Below are positions 26,493 through 34,787 of a DNA stretch of 64,000 bases, one piece after another (position 1 is the first letter of the stretch; each line of letters opens with the position of its first letter). The position numbers were made by a program, and so were the translations under genes. Source of the stretch: Flavobacteriaceae bacterium PS02336 (lineage in GTDB: Bacteria; Bacteroidota; Bacteroidia; Flavobacteriales; Flavobacteriaceae). The stretch lies in contig JASCOF010000003.1 in NCBI GenBank assembly GCA_029960065.1, forward strand, positions 558,001 through 622,000. Reading direction: 5' to 3'. Below the pieces are notes generated by a model. The model was not told where the DNA came from, ran no database searches, and saw only the letters and a list, made by a program, of their open reading frames with translations.

Positions 26493-28259
26493 ATGAAAAA
26501 ACTACTGTTTTCAGTATTGTTTTTTACTGGGCTTGTATCTCAAGCCCAGCAGAAAGCAGATCTGATTATTTACAACGGAAAAATTGCAACCATGCAGCAA
26601 CAAAATGAATTTGTTCAAGCAATTGCAATAAAAGACGGAATTATTTTAGATACGGGAACCGAAAAAAATATATTCTCAGTTTATAAAAATTCGGCGACAA
26701 AACTAATTGATGCCAAAGGAAAAACGGTAATTCCGGGATTGAATGACAGTCACATGCACGTTATTCGTGAAGGTTTAAACTACAATTCTGAACTGCGCTG
26801 GGATGGTGTAAAAACCTTAAAACGTGCTATGGAAATGCTAAAAGAACAGGCGGCAAGAACTCCAGAAGGTGTTTGGATAAAAGTTATAGGCGGCTGGAAC
26901 GAATTTCAGTTTGAAGAAAAAAGACAGCCAACCATTGCCGAAATCAATGCTGCTGTTCCTGATAAACCTGTCTTTATAACGTATTTGTATGGAAAAGCTT
27001 TTCTAAACAAAAAAGGAATTGAAGTTTTAGGTTATACAAAAGATACCAAATATGAAGGAAGTCTTCTAGAACAGGATTCTAATGGTAATTTAACGGGTTT
27101 AATGTACGCCAAAGAAACACCAAAAGCGATTTATACCACATTGGGACTTACCACAAAATTAAATCCCGAAGAACGTTTAAACAGTTCCATTCAGTTTAAT
27201 CGTGAACTGAATCGTTTTGGTCTTACAAGTGTTATTGATGCTGCAGGCGGAAGCCAAAACTTTCCTGCGGATTATGTTACTTCATTAGAATTGGCAAAAC
27301 AAAACAAATTGAGTCTCAGAATTTCTTATTATTTGTTTGCACAGCAAAAAGGCAGAGAATTACAAGATTATGAGAAATGGGTTGCCACAACTCAAATCAA
27401 TAAAAACGATAATTTGATTGTTGCCAATGGTTATGTTGAAGAAGGCGCTGGAGAAAACATCGTCGCTTCGGCAGCTGATTTTGAAAATTTTCTGGAACCA
27501 AGAATCGTACTGTCTGATGAAATGGAAAAAGATCTCGAACCTATTATCCGGTTATTGGCTAAAAACAAATGGCCTTTCAGACTTCACGCCACTTACGGTG
27601 AATCGATTGACAGAATGCTGCATGTTTTTGAAAAAGTCAATAAAGAAATTCCGTTTAACGGATTACGCTGGTTTTTTGATCATGCCGAAACCATTACATC
27701 ATCAGAACTAGAACGTGTTAAAAAACTAGGAGGCGGTGTTGCGGTGCAATTCAGAATGTATTATCAGGGGGAATTGTACAACAAATTATACGGAGCGCCA
27801 AAAACACAATTACCTCCAATTAAAAAAATGCTCGAACTTGGAATTCCGGTTGGTGCGGGAACAGATGCAACTCGAATTTCTACCTACAATCCGTGGATGT
27901 CATTACATTGGCTTTTAACTGGAAAAACAATTGGAGGAATGCAGTTCTGGCCAAAAGATCAGATTTTAGACAAATTCACCGCTTTGCAATTGTACACTTC
28001 TGGAAGTGCGTGGTTTTCTGGCGAAGAAAAAGACAAAGGAAAATTAATAAAAGGAATGTATGCCGATTTAGCCATTTTATCCGATGATTATTTTTCGGTT
28101 AAAGCAGATGATGTTCGAAAAATCGAATCGGTTTTGACGGTTGTTAATGGTAAAATTGTTTACGCTTCCGCGGAATATAAAGCGTTGAATCCTGAGATTC
28201 CTGCTGTAATTCCGGATTGGTCGCCTGTGAAATACTTTGGAGGTTATCAGAAACAATAA
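26493..28259 (+). CDS. Exported amidohydrolase family 3 protein
   Basis: The 588-residue protein is a paralogue of the amidohydrolase at 6866 but carries a signal peptide (MKKLLFSVLFFTGLVSQAQ) and lacks the Cys/His tail. The core matches closely: DSHMHVIREGLNYNSELRWDG, RLHATYGES, FDHAETIT and VGAGTDATR. It should act in the periplasm on an N-substituted or cyclic amide-type substrate. Together the two paralogues suggest the same or related chemistry on both sides of the inner membrane. It lies in the operon of envelope hydrolases that ends with a porin. Confidence 0.9.
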   Translation: MKKLLFSVLFFTGLVSQAQQKADLIIYNGKIATMQQQNEFVQAIAIKDGIILDTGTEKNIFSVYKNSATKLIDAKGKTVIPGLNDSHMHVIREGLNYNSELRWDGVKTLKRAMEMLKEQAARTPEGVWIKVIGGWNEFQFEEKRQPTIAEINAAVPDKPVFITYLYGKAFLNKKGIEVLGYTKDTKYEGSLLEQDSNGNLTGLMYAKETPKAIYTTLGLTTKLNPEERLNSSIQFNRELNRFGLTSVIDAAGGSQNFPADYVTSLELAKQNKLSLRISYYLFAQQKGRELQDYEKWVATTQINKNDNLIVANGYVEEGAGENIVASAADFENFLEPRIVLSDEMEKDLEPIIRLLAKNKWPFRLHATYGESIDRMLHVFEKVNKEIPFNGLRWFFDHAETITSSELERVKKLGGGVAVQFRMYYQGELYNKLYGAPKTQLPPIKKMLELGIPVGAGTDATRISTYNPWMSLHWLLTGKTIGGMQFWPKDQILDKFTALQLYTSGSAWFSGEEKDKGKLIKGMYADLAILSDDYFSVKADDVRKIESVLTVVNGKIVYASAEYKALNPEIPAVIPDWSPVKYFGGYQKQ

Positions 28260-28320
28260 CAATAACAATAACAATAACAATAACAATATCAATTTCAATA
28301 TCAATTTCAATATCAATGCT
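28254..28320. repeat. AACAAT hexanucleotide microsatellite and degenerate extension
   Basis: About six tandem AACAAT-type hexamers overlap the amidohydrolase stop and continue into TATCAATTTCAA-type repeats. Copy number is probably variable between strains. Confidence 0.75.
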
Positions 28321-28346
28321 ATTAAAAAAGCAATTTGTTTCTCTTT

Positions 28347-28415
28347 AGCCCTGATCGAAGCGGCATCCTTTGCTTTTTTTCTTTAAAAAAGCAAAGATAT
28401 AGCGAAGAGCAGGAA
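28347..28415. repeat. REP-like imperfect hairpin element
   Basis: The inner arms CTTTGCTTTTTT (28368-28379) and AAAAAAGCAAAG (28385-28396) are exact complements. An outer imperfect stem pairs CCCTG/CAGG ends through GAAGCGG and TAGCGAAG. It lies between two genes and looks like a dispersed intergenic repeat. Confidence 0.55.
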
Positions 28416-28482
28416 CCATGTATCCAAAAAAGCCAAATGTCTTTGCTTCTAAAAAAAATAAACATTGAAAAAAATATTCAAG

Positions 28483-29484
28483 ATGAAAAATTATAAATCC
28501 ATACTAATTACAGTATTTTTTGCTGTCGTTTTTCTTTCGACGCAAAATACATATGCACAGATTCCGCTTCCGCCCGAAGTTCCAATTTGGGATGCGAATA
28601 AAGTGACTTTACAACTGCATAAAATATCTGATAATGTTTATGCCGTTTCGCCGTCAACAACCGAAACCGAAACAACAAAAGGAATTCCGCAGGCAACTTC
28701 TGCGGGATTTATTGTAGGCGATAAAGGTGTATTGTTAATCGAGACGATGTTGAGTAAAAGACTATACGACCAATTGTATAAATTGATTCGTTCTGTTACG
28801 CCAAAACCAATCGTTTATGCGGTAAATACAAGCGATCACGGCGATCATTGTTTTGGAAATTATCTGATTCCAAAAGAAACTATTTTAATACAAAACGAAT
28901 TCTGCAAAGAAAACCTTGCGAAGAATTACGACGGAATAAAACAATTTATGATCATGCTTTTTGGAAAAGATCGCGGGATAGAACAAAGTGTGTATCGTCC
29001 CGCTGATCTTACTCTGGCAGTTAATCAAAGTTTAAAATTGGATTTGGGCGGCGGTAAAATTGTAGAAATCATCAATGTAGGAACCGCACAGTCTCCGGCA
29101 GATTTGTTTGTTTTTTTGAAAGATTCAGACAAAAATGTATTGTGGGCAGGAAATCCGTTTATTGCTGAAAGCCCTGCGATTCCGTGGCTTTTTGACGGTT
29201 ATTTTTTAGAGCCTGTTCAAAATCTTCAGAAAATTTATGATATGATTGGCGACAATGATGTTGTTGTTCCCGGTCACGGCCGAATTACCAATAAAAAGGG
29301 AATCAAATTTACAATCGATTATGTAAATGCATTAAAGAAAAATGTGGAAGATGCAGTCAAAAAAGGCGAAACAGTAGAACAGGTTAAAACTTCGGTTACA
29401 ATGAAAGAGTTTGATAAAGGGTATGTCCTTTTTAACTGGCTGCATTACAATTTCAACATTCCAAACGCTTACAACGATATTTAG
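28483..29484 (+). CDS. Exported metallo-beta-lactamase-fold protein with altered metal site
   Basis: The ATG at 28483 gives 333 residues and a clean signal peptide (MKNYKSILITVFFAVVFLS, then TYAQ). The frame extends to a TTG at 28465, which is less likely. The fold is clear, but the usual HxHxDH reads SDHGDH (Ser117, His119, Asp121, His122). The second-motif His is Gln203 in GTAQSPAD, the bridging Asp is Asn224 in WAGNPF, and His265 in PGHG is kept. Three usual ligand positions are thus changed, predicting a mononuclear or altered site. Neighbours are an exported amidohydrolase and a porin, so it may process the same imported compound. Confidence 0.82.
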   Translation: MKNYKSILITVFFAVVFLSTQNTYAQIPLPPEVPIWDANKVTLQLHKISDNVYAVSPSTTETETTKGIPQATSAGFIVGDKGVLLIETMLSKRLYDQLYKLIRSVTPKPIVYAVNTSDHGDHCFGNYLIPKETILIQNEFCKENLAKNYDGIKQFMIMLFGKDRGIEQSVYRPADLTLAVNQSLKLDLGGGKIVEIINVGTAQSPADLFVFLKDSDKNVLWAGNPFIAESPAIPWLFDGYFLEPVQNLQKIYDMIGDNDVVVPGHGRITNKKGIKFTIDYVNALKKNVEDAVKKGETVEQVKTSVTMKEFDKGYVLFNWLHYNFNIPNAYNDI

Positions 29485-29507
29485 AAAAACAGTTTAGGCA
29501 AATAGCC

Positions 29508-30875
29508 ATGAAAAAAATTATTCTATTATATCTGATTTGTGTACAGCTTCATGCTCAGTCTTATCCTGATTTTAAACCCTTGCGGTTTGATGAGAATTAT
29601 GAAGTTTTACAAAAAGACACTGTCAAAAATAACTGGTATAAAACCATGAAATATCTGCCTCTCTCCTCCTCGGGGAAAACGTATCTGAGTTTTGGAGGAG
29701 AGATAAGATATCAATATTTCTATGCCAAAAATGAAAAATGGGGAGACGATCCTGTTGATCATGACGGCTATATTTTAAACCGATTTTTACTTCATGCTGA
29801 TTTTCATGCCAGCAAATTTTTCAGGGCTTTTGTACAGCTTCAGAGCAGTAATGCCAACAGCCGAATTGATCCAAGTCCGGTTGACAGTGATCCGCTGGAA
29901 GTGCATCAGGGTTTTGTAGATTTAAATCTGATTTCAGAAAAAAACAAACAATTGATTTTTAGGGCAGGAAGACAGGAATTAAGTTACGGTTCACAACGTT
30001 TGGTTGCCGTTCGCGACGGGCCAAATAATCGTCAGTCGTTTGATGGCGCAAAAGCTATTCTAGGTTTTACTAATTATCGAGCCGATTTATTTTACAGTCA
30101 TTATGTAGTGGCGCAAGATGGCATTTTTGATGATTATTCGAATAAAAAAAGACAGTTTTGGGGAAGTTATTTTGTGATCAATAAAATTCCAGTCGTTAAA
30201 AATATTGACCTCTATTATTTGGGTTACCAAAGAGCAAATGCCAATTTTGATGATGCTTCTGGAAAAGAACTTCGGCATTCTGTTGGAACACGAATTTGGG
30301 GAAAATATGACGAATGGCGGTATGATGCGGAAGCGGTTTATCAGTTTGGAGATGTCGATTCTAAAGATATAAAAGCTTGGCCCGTTTCATTAAATACAGG
30401 TTATCAATTTTCGTCTGTTATCTTAAAACCCGAATTTGGATTTAAAGTTGAATTAATCAGCGGAGATAAAACCAATGGAGATAATGAGTTAAATACTTTT
30501 AATCCGCTGTTTCCTAGAGGCGCTTATTTTGGATTGGCATCTGTTATTGGTCCTTCCAATTTAGTTGATTTTCATCCCTCAATTAGCTTTGAATTAGCGA
30601 AAAATATCGATTGGGTTATTGATTATGATATGTTTTGGAGATACAGCAACGAAGACGGAATTTACGGTCCAAACACGATTATGATTTATCCAGGAAATGC
30701 TACTTCTGCAAAAGAAATTGGAAAACAATTAGAAAGTGAAATTATCTACACTCCTAATCAATATCTCTATTTTAGAGTTGAAGCCACTTGGTTTAAAGCT
30801 GGGGATTTTTTGAAAGCGGCAGGCGCGGGAAAAAATATGTTTTTTACGGGAGTTACGATGCAAATTAAGTTTTAA
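29508..30875 (+). CDS. Alginate-export-family outer-membrane porin
   Basis: The 455-residue protein has a signal peptide (MKKIILLYLICVQLHAQ) and alternating beta-strand sequence to its C-terminal phenylalanine (FTGVTMQIKF), as in outer-membrane barrels. The segments SFGGEIRYQYFYAKNEKWGD, RFLLHADFHASKFFRAFVQLQ and AGRQELSYGSQRLVAVRDGPNNRQSFDGAK are characteristic of the alginate_exp family, which includes solute-specific porins outside alginate producers. It follows the MBL-fold gene by 23 bases and is probably the outer-membrane entry or exit path for the compound handled by the envelope hydrolases. Confidence 0.88.
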   Translation: MKKIILLYLICVQLHAQSYPDFKPLRFDENYEVLQKDTVKNNWYKTMKYLPLSSSGKTYLSFGGEIRYQYFYAKNEKWGDDPVDHDGYILNRFLLHADFHASKFFRAFVQLQSSNANSRIDPSPVDSDPLEVHQGFVDLNLISEKNKQLIFRAGRQELSYGSQRLVAVRDGPNNRQSFDGAKAILGFTNYRADLFYSHYVVAQDGIFDDYSNKKRQFWGSYFVINKIPVVKNIDLYYLGYQRANANFDDASGKELRHSVGTRIWGKYDEWRYDAEAVYQFGDVDSKDIKAWPVSLNTGYQFSSVILKPEFGFKVELISGDKTNGDNELNTFNPLFPRGAYFGLASVIGPSNLVDFHPSISFELAKNIDWVIDYDMFWRYSNEDGIYGPNTIMIYPGNATSAKEIGKQLESEIIYTPNQYLYFRVEATWFKAGDFLKAAGAGKNMFFTGVTMQIKF

Positions 30876-30903
30876 GATTATTTTTTTTCGTGTGGAGAAT
30901 TAC

Positions 30904-30927
30904 TCGCAAAGGCGCAAAGGCGCAAAG
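30904..30927. repeat. Short GGCGCAAA tandem repeat
   Basis: CGCAAAGG-type octamers are repeated about three times just after the porin gene. No function is evident. Confidence 0.55.
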
Positions 30928-31006
30928 TTTTTTTCTTTTTTAAGTTTTGTAATAAGGCTTTGAAATTCAAAAGGAAATTCAAGAAAAACATTCTCTTTTG
31001 AATTGA

Positions 31007-31131
31007 ATTGCCTCCAGCTTTAGCTGGAGGTTTCTAGTAACAATAAGGAAAAGGCTTTAGCCAAATAGGCCGTTTCGGCTAAAGCCAATTTCTCATTTTA
31101 TTTTTTACCTCCAGCTAAAGCTGGAGGCAAC
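31007..31131. repeat. Composite nested inverted-repeat element
   Basis: Three hairpins lie in tandem. CCTCCAGCTTTAGCTGGAGG (31011-31030) and its exact reverse complement (31108-31127) flank a third hairpin with arms GGCTTTAGCC (31053-31062) and GGCTAAAGCC (31077-31086). The whole is a symmetrical, mobile-looking intergenic unit without a gene. Confidence 0.8.
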
Positions 31132-31167
31132 TCACAAAAATTTTGATAAAATTCAAAAAATATAACA

Positions 31168-32118
31168 ATGACAACAAGAAGAAATTTTATAAAAATGGCG
31201 GGTTTAACTAGTGCGGCAGTAATGGCAAACCCTGTTGAAACCTTTTCAAATACCATAAAAAAAGAAGAAATGGAATTTGAAACCCAAAATAAATGGCTGG
31301 ATGGTTCAAGATTGGTTGTTTCTGTATCTATGCAGTTTGAAGCCGGCGGACAACCCGAAAATGCTGAAAGTCCGTTTCCGCAGAACATGGAGAAAGGTTA
31401 TATTGATCAGCCTGCTTTAACCTGGTATCAATATGGTTATAAAGAAGGGATTCCGAGAATGCTCGACAATTGGGACAAACACGGCATAAAAATTACTTCG
31501 CATATGGTGGGTTCGGCTGTGCTGCAAAATCCGCAGCTGGCAAAGGAAATAGTACAACGCGGTCATGAAGCTGCGGCTCATGGTATGAATTGGAGTTCGC
31601 AATATGCTATGTCATACGAAGAAGAGAAAAAATTTATAAAAGCGGGTGTCGATGCTATAAAAAGTGTTACAGGTTTTACAGCTGTTGGTTATAATGCCAA
31701 CTGGCTTCGACGCGGCGAAAACACAATCAAAATTCTTCAGGAATTGGGTTTTACATATCACATTGATGATTTAAGCCGAGATGAACCGTTTATAATTCAA
31801 GCAAATAAAAAAGATTTTGCAGTTGTTCCTTATACTATCCGCTGTAATGATATTGTTTTGATTGAAGGAAAAAACTTTTCTTCAGACCAATTCTTTAATC
31901 AGGTAAAAGCAGAATTTGATCAGCTTTATGCCGAAAGTGAATTCAAACGCAGACAAATGTCTATAAGCTTTCACGACAGAATTGGCGGAACTCCGCAAAT
32001 GGTAAAAACAACATCTGATTTATTAAATTATATTAAAGGACATAAAGGCGTGAGTTTTAAACGAAAAGATGAAATTGCGAGAATGACACTTCAAGATAAA
32101 ACGTCAATTAGAGAATAA
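31168..32118 (+). CDS. Exported polysaccharide deacetylase/allantoinase-like protein with Tat-type signal
   Basis: The 316-residue protein begins MTTRRNFIKMAGLTSAAVMA, a twin-arginine-like signal. The body resembles the NodB-fold polysaccharide deacetylases of the PuuE/allantoinase-like group: ITSHMVGSAVLQNP, VQRGHEAAAHGMNWS with the paired histidines, GFTAVGYNANWLRRGENT and GFTYHIDDL. The first NodB motif is degenerate (VSVSMQFE). In this group substrates are often cyclic amides or ureides rather than glycans, which would suit the amidohydrolase neighbours. It is the last rightward gene of the island and ends at a bidirectional terminator. Confidence 0.83.
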   Translation: MTTRRNFIKMAGLTSAAVMANPVETFSNTIKKEEMEFETQNKWLDGSRLVVSVSMQFEAGGQPENAESPFPQNMEKGYIDQPALTWYQYGYKEGIPRMLDNWDKHGIKITSHMVGSAVLQNPQLAKEIVQRGHEAAAHGMNWSSQYAMSYEEEKKFIKAGVDAIKSVTGFTAVGYNANWLRRGENTIKILQELGFTYHIDDLSRDEPFIIQANKKDFAVVPYTIRCNDIVLIEGKNFSSDQFFNQVKAEFDQLYAESEFKRRQMSISFHDRIGGTPQMVKTTSDLLNYIKGHKGVSFKRKDEIARMTLQDKTSIRE

Positions 32119-32155
32119 AAAAAGAGGCGCTTGATTACTCAAATGCCTCTTTTTT
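32119..32155. terminator. Bidirectional terminator between convergent genes
   Basis: AAAAAGAGGC and GCCTCTTTTT form a 10-base stem with an inner TTGA/TCAA stem. A and T tracts on the two sides allow termination in both directions, between the deacetylase-like and M28 peptidase genes. Confidence 0.85.
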
Positions 32156-32166
32156 ACTTTGAAAAA

Positions 32167-33636
32167 TTATCGCTCTGTTTTTTGCGGAATCACTTTTGGA
32201 CGCTCAGGCTGATTAGATAAAATCCAGCCCGTTCTATACATCCAATCTGTCATTTTATGGAGTTTGGCAAAATCTATATTTTCAGATTCATCCATTGGTG
32301 TATGATATTGGCTGTGCAATACACTGGTAAAGAAAACAGCCGGAATATTTTTTCTGGCATAAGGAAGATGATCGGATCTAAAATAAAAGAATTCAGGATG
32401 TTCTGGTCTGTCCCAAAGCTTATCCAATTCAAACTTTGGTCCTTCATCATTTGCTTTTTTAGCCACAGCTACAAGATCAGGAGAGTTTTGATGCGGATCA
32501 CTTGAACCTAAAAGTGCTGCTTGATTGATATCATTTCTACCTATCATATCGCCGTTCAAAACTGCAATTATATCTTTTTCTGGTACTGTTGGATGCGAGA
32601 CGTACCAGCTTGAACCTAATAAACCGCGTTCTTCTGATCCATGAAATACAAATAAAGCTGTTCTTTTTGCAGGCTGTTTTTTATAAGCTCTGGCAATAGC
32701 GAGCATTGCCACACAAGTACTAGCATTATCATCTGCTCCATTATAAATAGAATCTTGTCCGTATTTCTGCCTAACACCATCGTGATCTTGATGTCCGCTG
32801 AAAAGCACATATTCGTTTTTTAATTTCGCGTCTGTACCTTCAATTTTTCCAACCACATTTACTGATGGATATTTGTAGGTTTCTGAAATTACTTCAGCCG
32901 ATAAAAGGTCCTTAGTGTTTTTTAAAAATTCTAACTGATTGTAATGAACCCAAAAAGCAGGCATTCTTGGCGGAACAGGCATTTTATCTCTATATCCTTC
33001 GATACCATAAACGCCTCGTTTTAACTGTGGCTCTACTTCGGTCCAGCTTTTTTCGCCTAATTCATCGGCTACAATAATAAGAGCTGCAGCACCTCTATAG
33101 GCTAGATCTTCGTAATATTTCTGTTTTACAAATCCTGGATAACGTCTTTCAAAAAGCGAAATATTATCTGAAATTCCTTCTTTGGATGCCAAAATTACAA
33201 CGGCTTTTCCTTTTACATCTGTTTTTCTGATTTCATCCGCAGAAACTTTACCTAAAAAAAGTATTGGAGCTTCAACTTTGTTTGTAGTTGTTTCGGCAAC
33301 TAAAACTTCATTCCATAATTTAAACTCTTTTTGTCCGATTTTAAATTTGGTATAATTGGTAACCTGATGTCTGTATAAATCAAAAAACTGAAAAAAAGTA
33401 CCGTCGTCTCCAGCAGGCGACATTCCAGCTTCTTTTGCTTTTTCGGCCAGCCACATAGAGACCTTTAATTCGTCTAAAGTACCTGCTTCTCGTCCATTAA
33501 AATGATCGCCAGCCATTTGGTACATATCTGTTTTAAGATCCTTTAAAGTTATTGCGCTAACCAAAGGTTTTTTTAAGGTTTGTGAAAAAATCACATTACA
33601 GCTTAAGCTGAAAAATAAAAACAACTTCTTTTTCAT
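32167..33636 (-). CDS. Exported M28-family metallopeptidase (PA-domain aminopeptidase)
   Basis: The 489-residue protein has a signal peptide (MKKKLFLFFSLSCNVIFSQ), an inserted protease-associated-like segment at about 130-240, and an M28 catalytic domain. Metal and catalytic residues are visible in FSGHQDHDG, YNGADDNAS, HGSEERGLLG, LNGDMIGRND and SQYHTPMDE. It is expected to cleave N-terminal residues or dipeptides in the periplasm or outside the cell. It is transcribed alone, convergent with the deacetylase-like gene. Confidence 0.91.
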   Translation of the reverse strand: MKKKLFLFFSLSCNVIFSQTLKKPLVSAITLKDLKTDMYQMAGDHFNGREAGTLDELKVSMWLAEKAKEAGMSPAGDDGTFFQFFDLYRHQVTNYTKFKIGQKEFKLWNEVLVAETTTNKVEAPILFLGKVSADEIRKTDVKGKAVVILASKEGISDNISLFERRYPGFVKQKYYEDLAYRGAAALIIVADELGEKSWTEVEPQLKRGVYGIEGYRDKMPVPPRMPAFWVHYNQLEFLKNTKDLLSAEVISETYKYPSVNVVGKIEGTDAKLKNEYVLFSGHQDHDGVRQKYGQDSIYNGADDNASTCVAMLAIARAYKKQPAKRTALFVFHGSEERGLLGSSWYVSHPTVPEKDIIAVLNGDMIGRNDINQAALLGSSDPHQNSPDLVAVAKKANDEGPKFELDKLWDRPEHPEFFYFRSDHLPYARKNIPAVFFTSVLHSQYHTPMDESENIDFAKLHKMTDWMYRTGWILSNQPERPKVIPQKTER

Positions 33637-33977
33637 AATTTTAAATCAAATTAAAAATTGGATAATTTTCTGATAAAAAAAGAAGAGCCTGAAAAAAAGA
33701 CAAATCTATATTTTTTATAAATATACTTCAAAAAAGAATCAAATTTTAATTGTATTCTGCTCAATTTTCAATTAAAACAAGACTTAACCTACAATATATC
33801 AAACAGCATAATCTTGCATCATTGAATCTTATGCAAAAGAGCGTTACTTATTTTTACGATAATTTATTATTTTAATAATAAATTCGTAAAACAATATTTT
33901 TCGAGGCTTGTTATCGATAAATAATCTTCATTTCAAAAAAAATAAATAATATTGCTGAATTGATTGTTACCAAAAAC
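33637..33977. other. AT-rich intergenic region between divergent M28 peptidase and ECF sigma genes
   Basis: This 341-base stretch must hold both divergent promoters. It has a short TTATCGATAA palindrome near 33910 but no clear TAnnTTTG element on either strand and no gene-sized frame. Confidence 0.5.
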
Positions 33978-34565
33978 ATGGCTCAAAATTCTAATATTGA
34001 CGAAAAAAAACTTCTTCTTGAATTATCTCAAGGAAGCGAGCCTGCGTTTACAAATATGTACAATCTTTATAAGAATAATGTTTACTCTACTGCTTTAAGA
34101 ATTACAAAATCAAGAATCCAGGCAGAAGAAGCGGTTCAGGATATCTTTTTAAAAATATGGCAGAATAGAGATAATTTGGCTGAAATAACTGATTTTGAGA
34201 GTTATCTTTTTATAATTTCCCGCAATCATTTATTCAATTCCATAAAGAAAATTGCTCGAGAAACGAATCTAATATCCGAATTCGATCAAAAGGAAAGTGC
34301 CGTTATAGATACTGACAGCAATATTAAGGATGAACAGTACAATACTATTTTGAATCAAATAGTGGAGCAACTGCCCCCACAACAGCAAAAGGTCTATCAA
34401 ATGGCAAAAAGAGATGGTCTCAGCCATCAAAAAATTGGCGAAGATTTAGGAATCTCAACAGAGACTGTAAAAAAACATATGGCTCAGGCTTTAAAATTTA
34501 TACGTCTAAAAATTTCTCCATACATGAATATGTTCATGACGGTGTTTCTTTTTTTCAAACTTTAG
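33978..34565 (+). CDS. ECF sigma factor (FecI/SigX-like)
   Basis: The ATG at 33978 gives 195 residues; the frame continues to a TTG at 33960, which is less likely. Region 2 is seen in FTNMYNLYKNNVYSTALRITKS and AEEAVQDIFLKIWQNRD, and region 4 in LPPQQQKVYQMAKRDGLSHQKIGEDLGISTETVKKHMAQALKFIR. This is the Bacteroidota ECF type that pairs with a FecR anti-sigma factor and an STN-bearing SusC receptor, both of which follow. Binding of substrate at the receptor should release the sigma factor to transcribe the locus. Unusually, 222 bases separate it from the FecR gene. Confidence 0.93.
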   Translation: MAQNSNIDEKKLLLELSQGSEPAFTNMYNLYKNNVYSTALRITKSRIQAEEAVQDIFLKIWQNRDNLAEITDFESYLFIISRNHLFNSIKKIARETNLISEFDQKESAVIDTDSNIKDEQYNTILNQIVEQLPPQQQKVYQMAKRDGLSHQKIGEDLGISTETVKKHMAQALKFIRLKISPYMNMFMTVFLFFKL

Positions 34566-34600
34566 TCTAAAGTTTTTTCTTTCAAAAAAGCCTTAATTCA

Positions 34601-34787
34601 CTTTTTTTTACATTTTTTTTACATTTTTTTCACTTTCGACTACTCCCTCCCCTTTTTTAAATGGTCTTTATATAAAAGGGACATGATAAACATGTTCTAT
34701 CCCTAAAATTTGAAGGGCTGAAAAAAAAAAAAAAAAAAAATCCAAAATCTATCATTAACTAACAAGAACTAATTTAATCTACGAAAA
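34601..34787. other. Spacer between sigma and anti-sigma genes with T-rich repeats, a small hairpin and a 20-base A run
   Basis: The spacer has TTTTTTTTACA-type repeats (34601-34636), an ACATG-ATAAA-CATGT hairpin near 34680 and an uninterrupted run of 20 A at 34721-34740, 47 bases before the FecR start. The A run is prone to slippage. Confidence 0.7.

Noticed and set aside
4644..32118. Whole island as an integrated mobile element
   Set aside because: I see no integrase, transposase, att repeats or tRNA at its borders; base composition looks like the surroundings.
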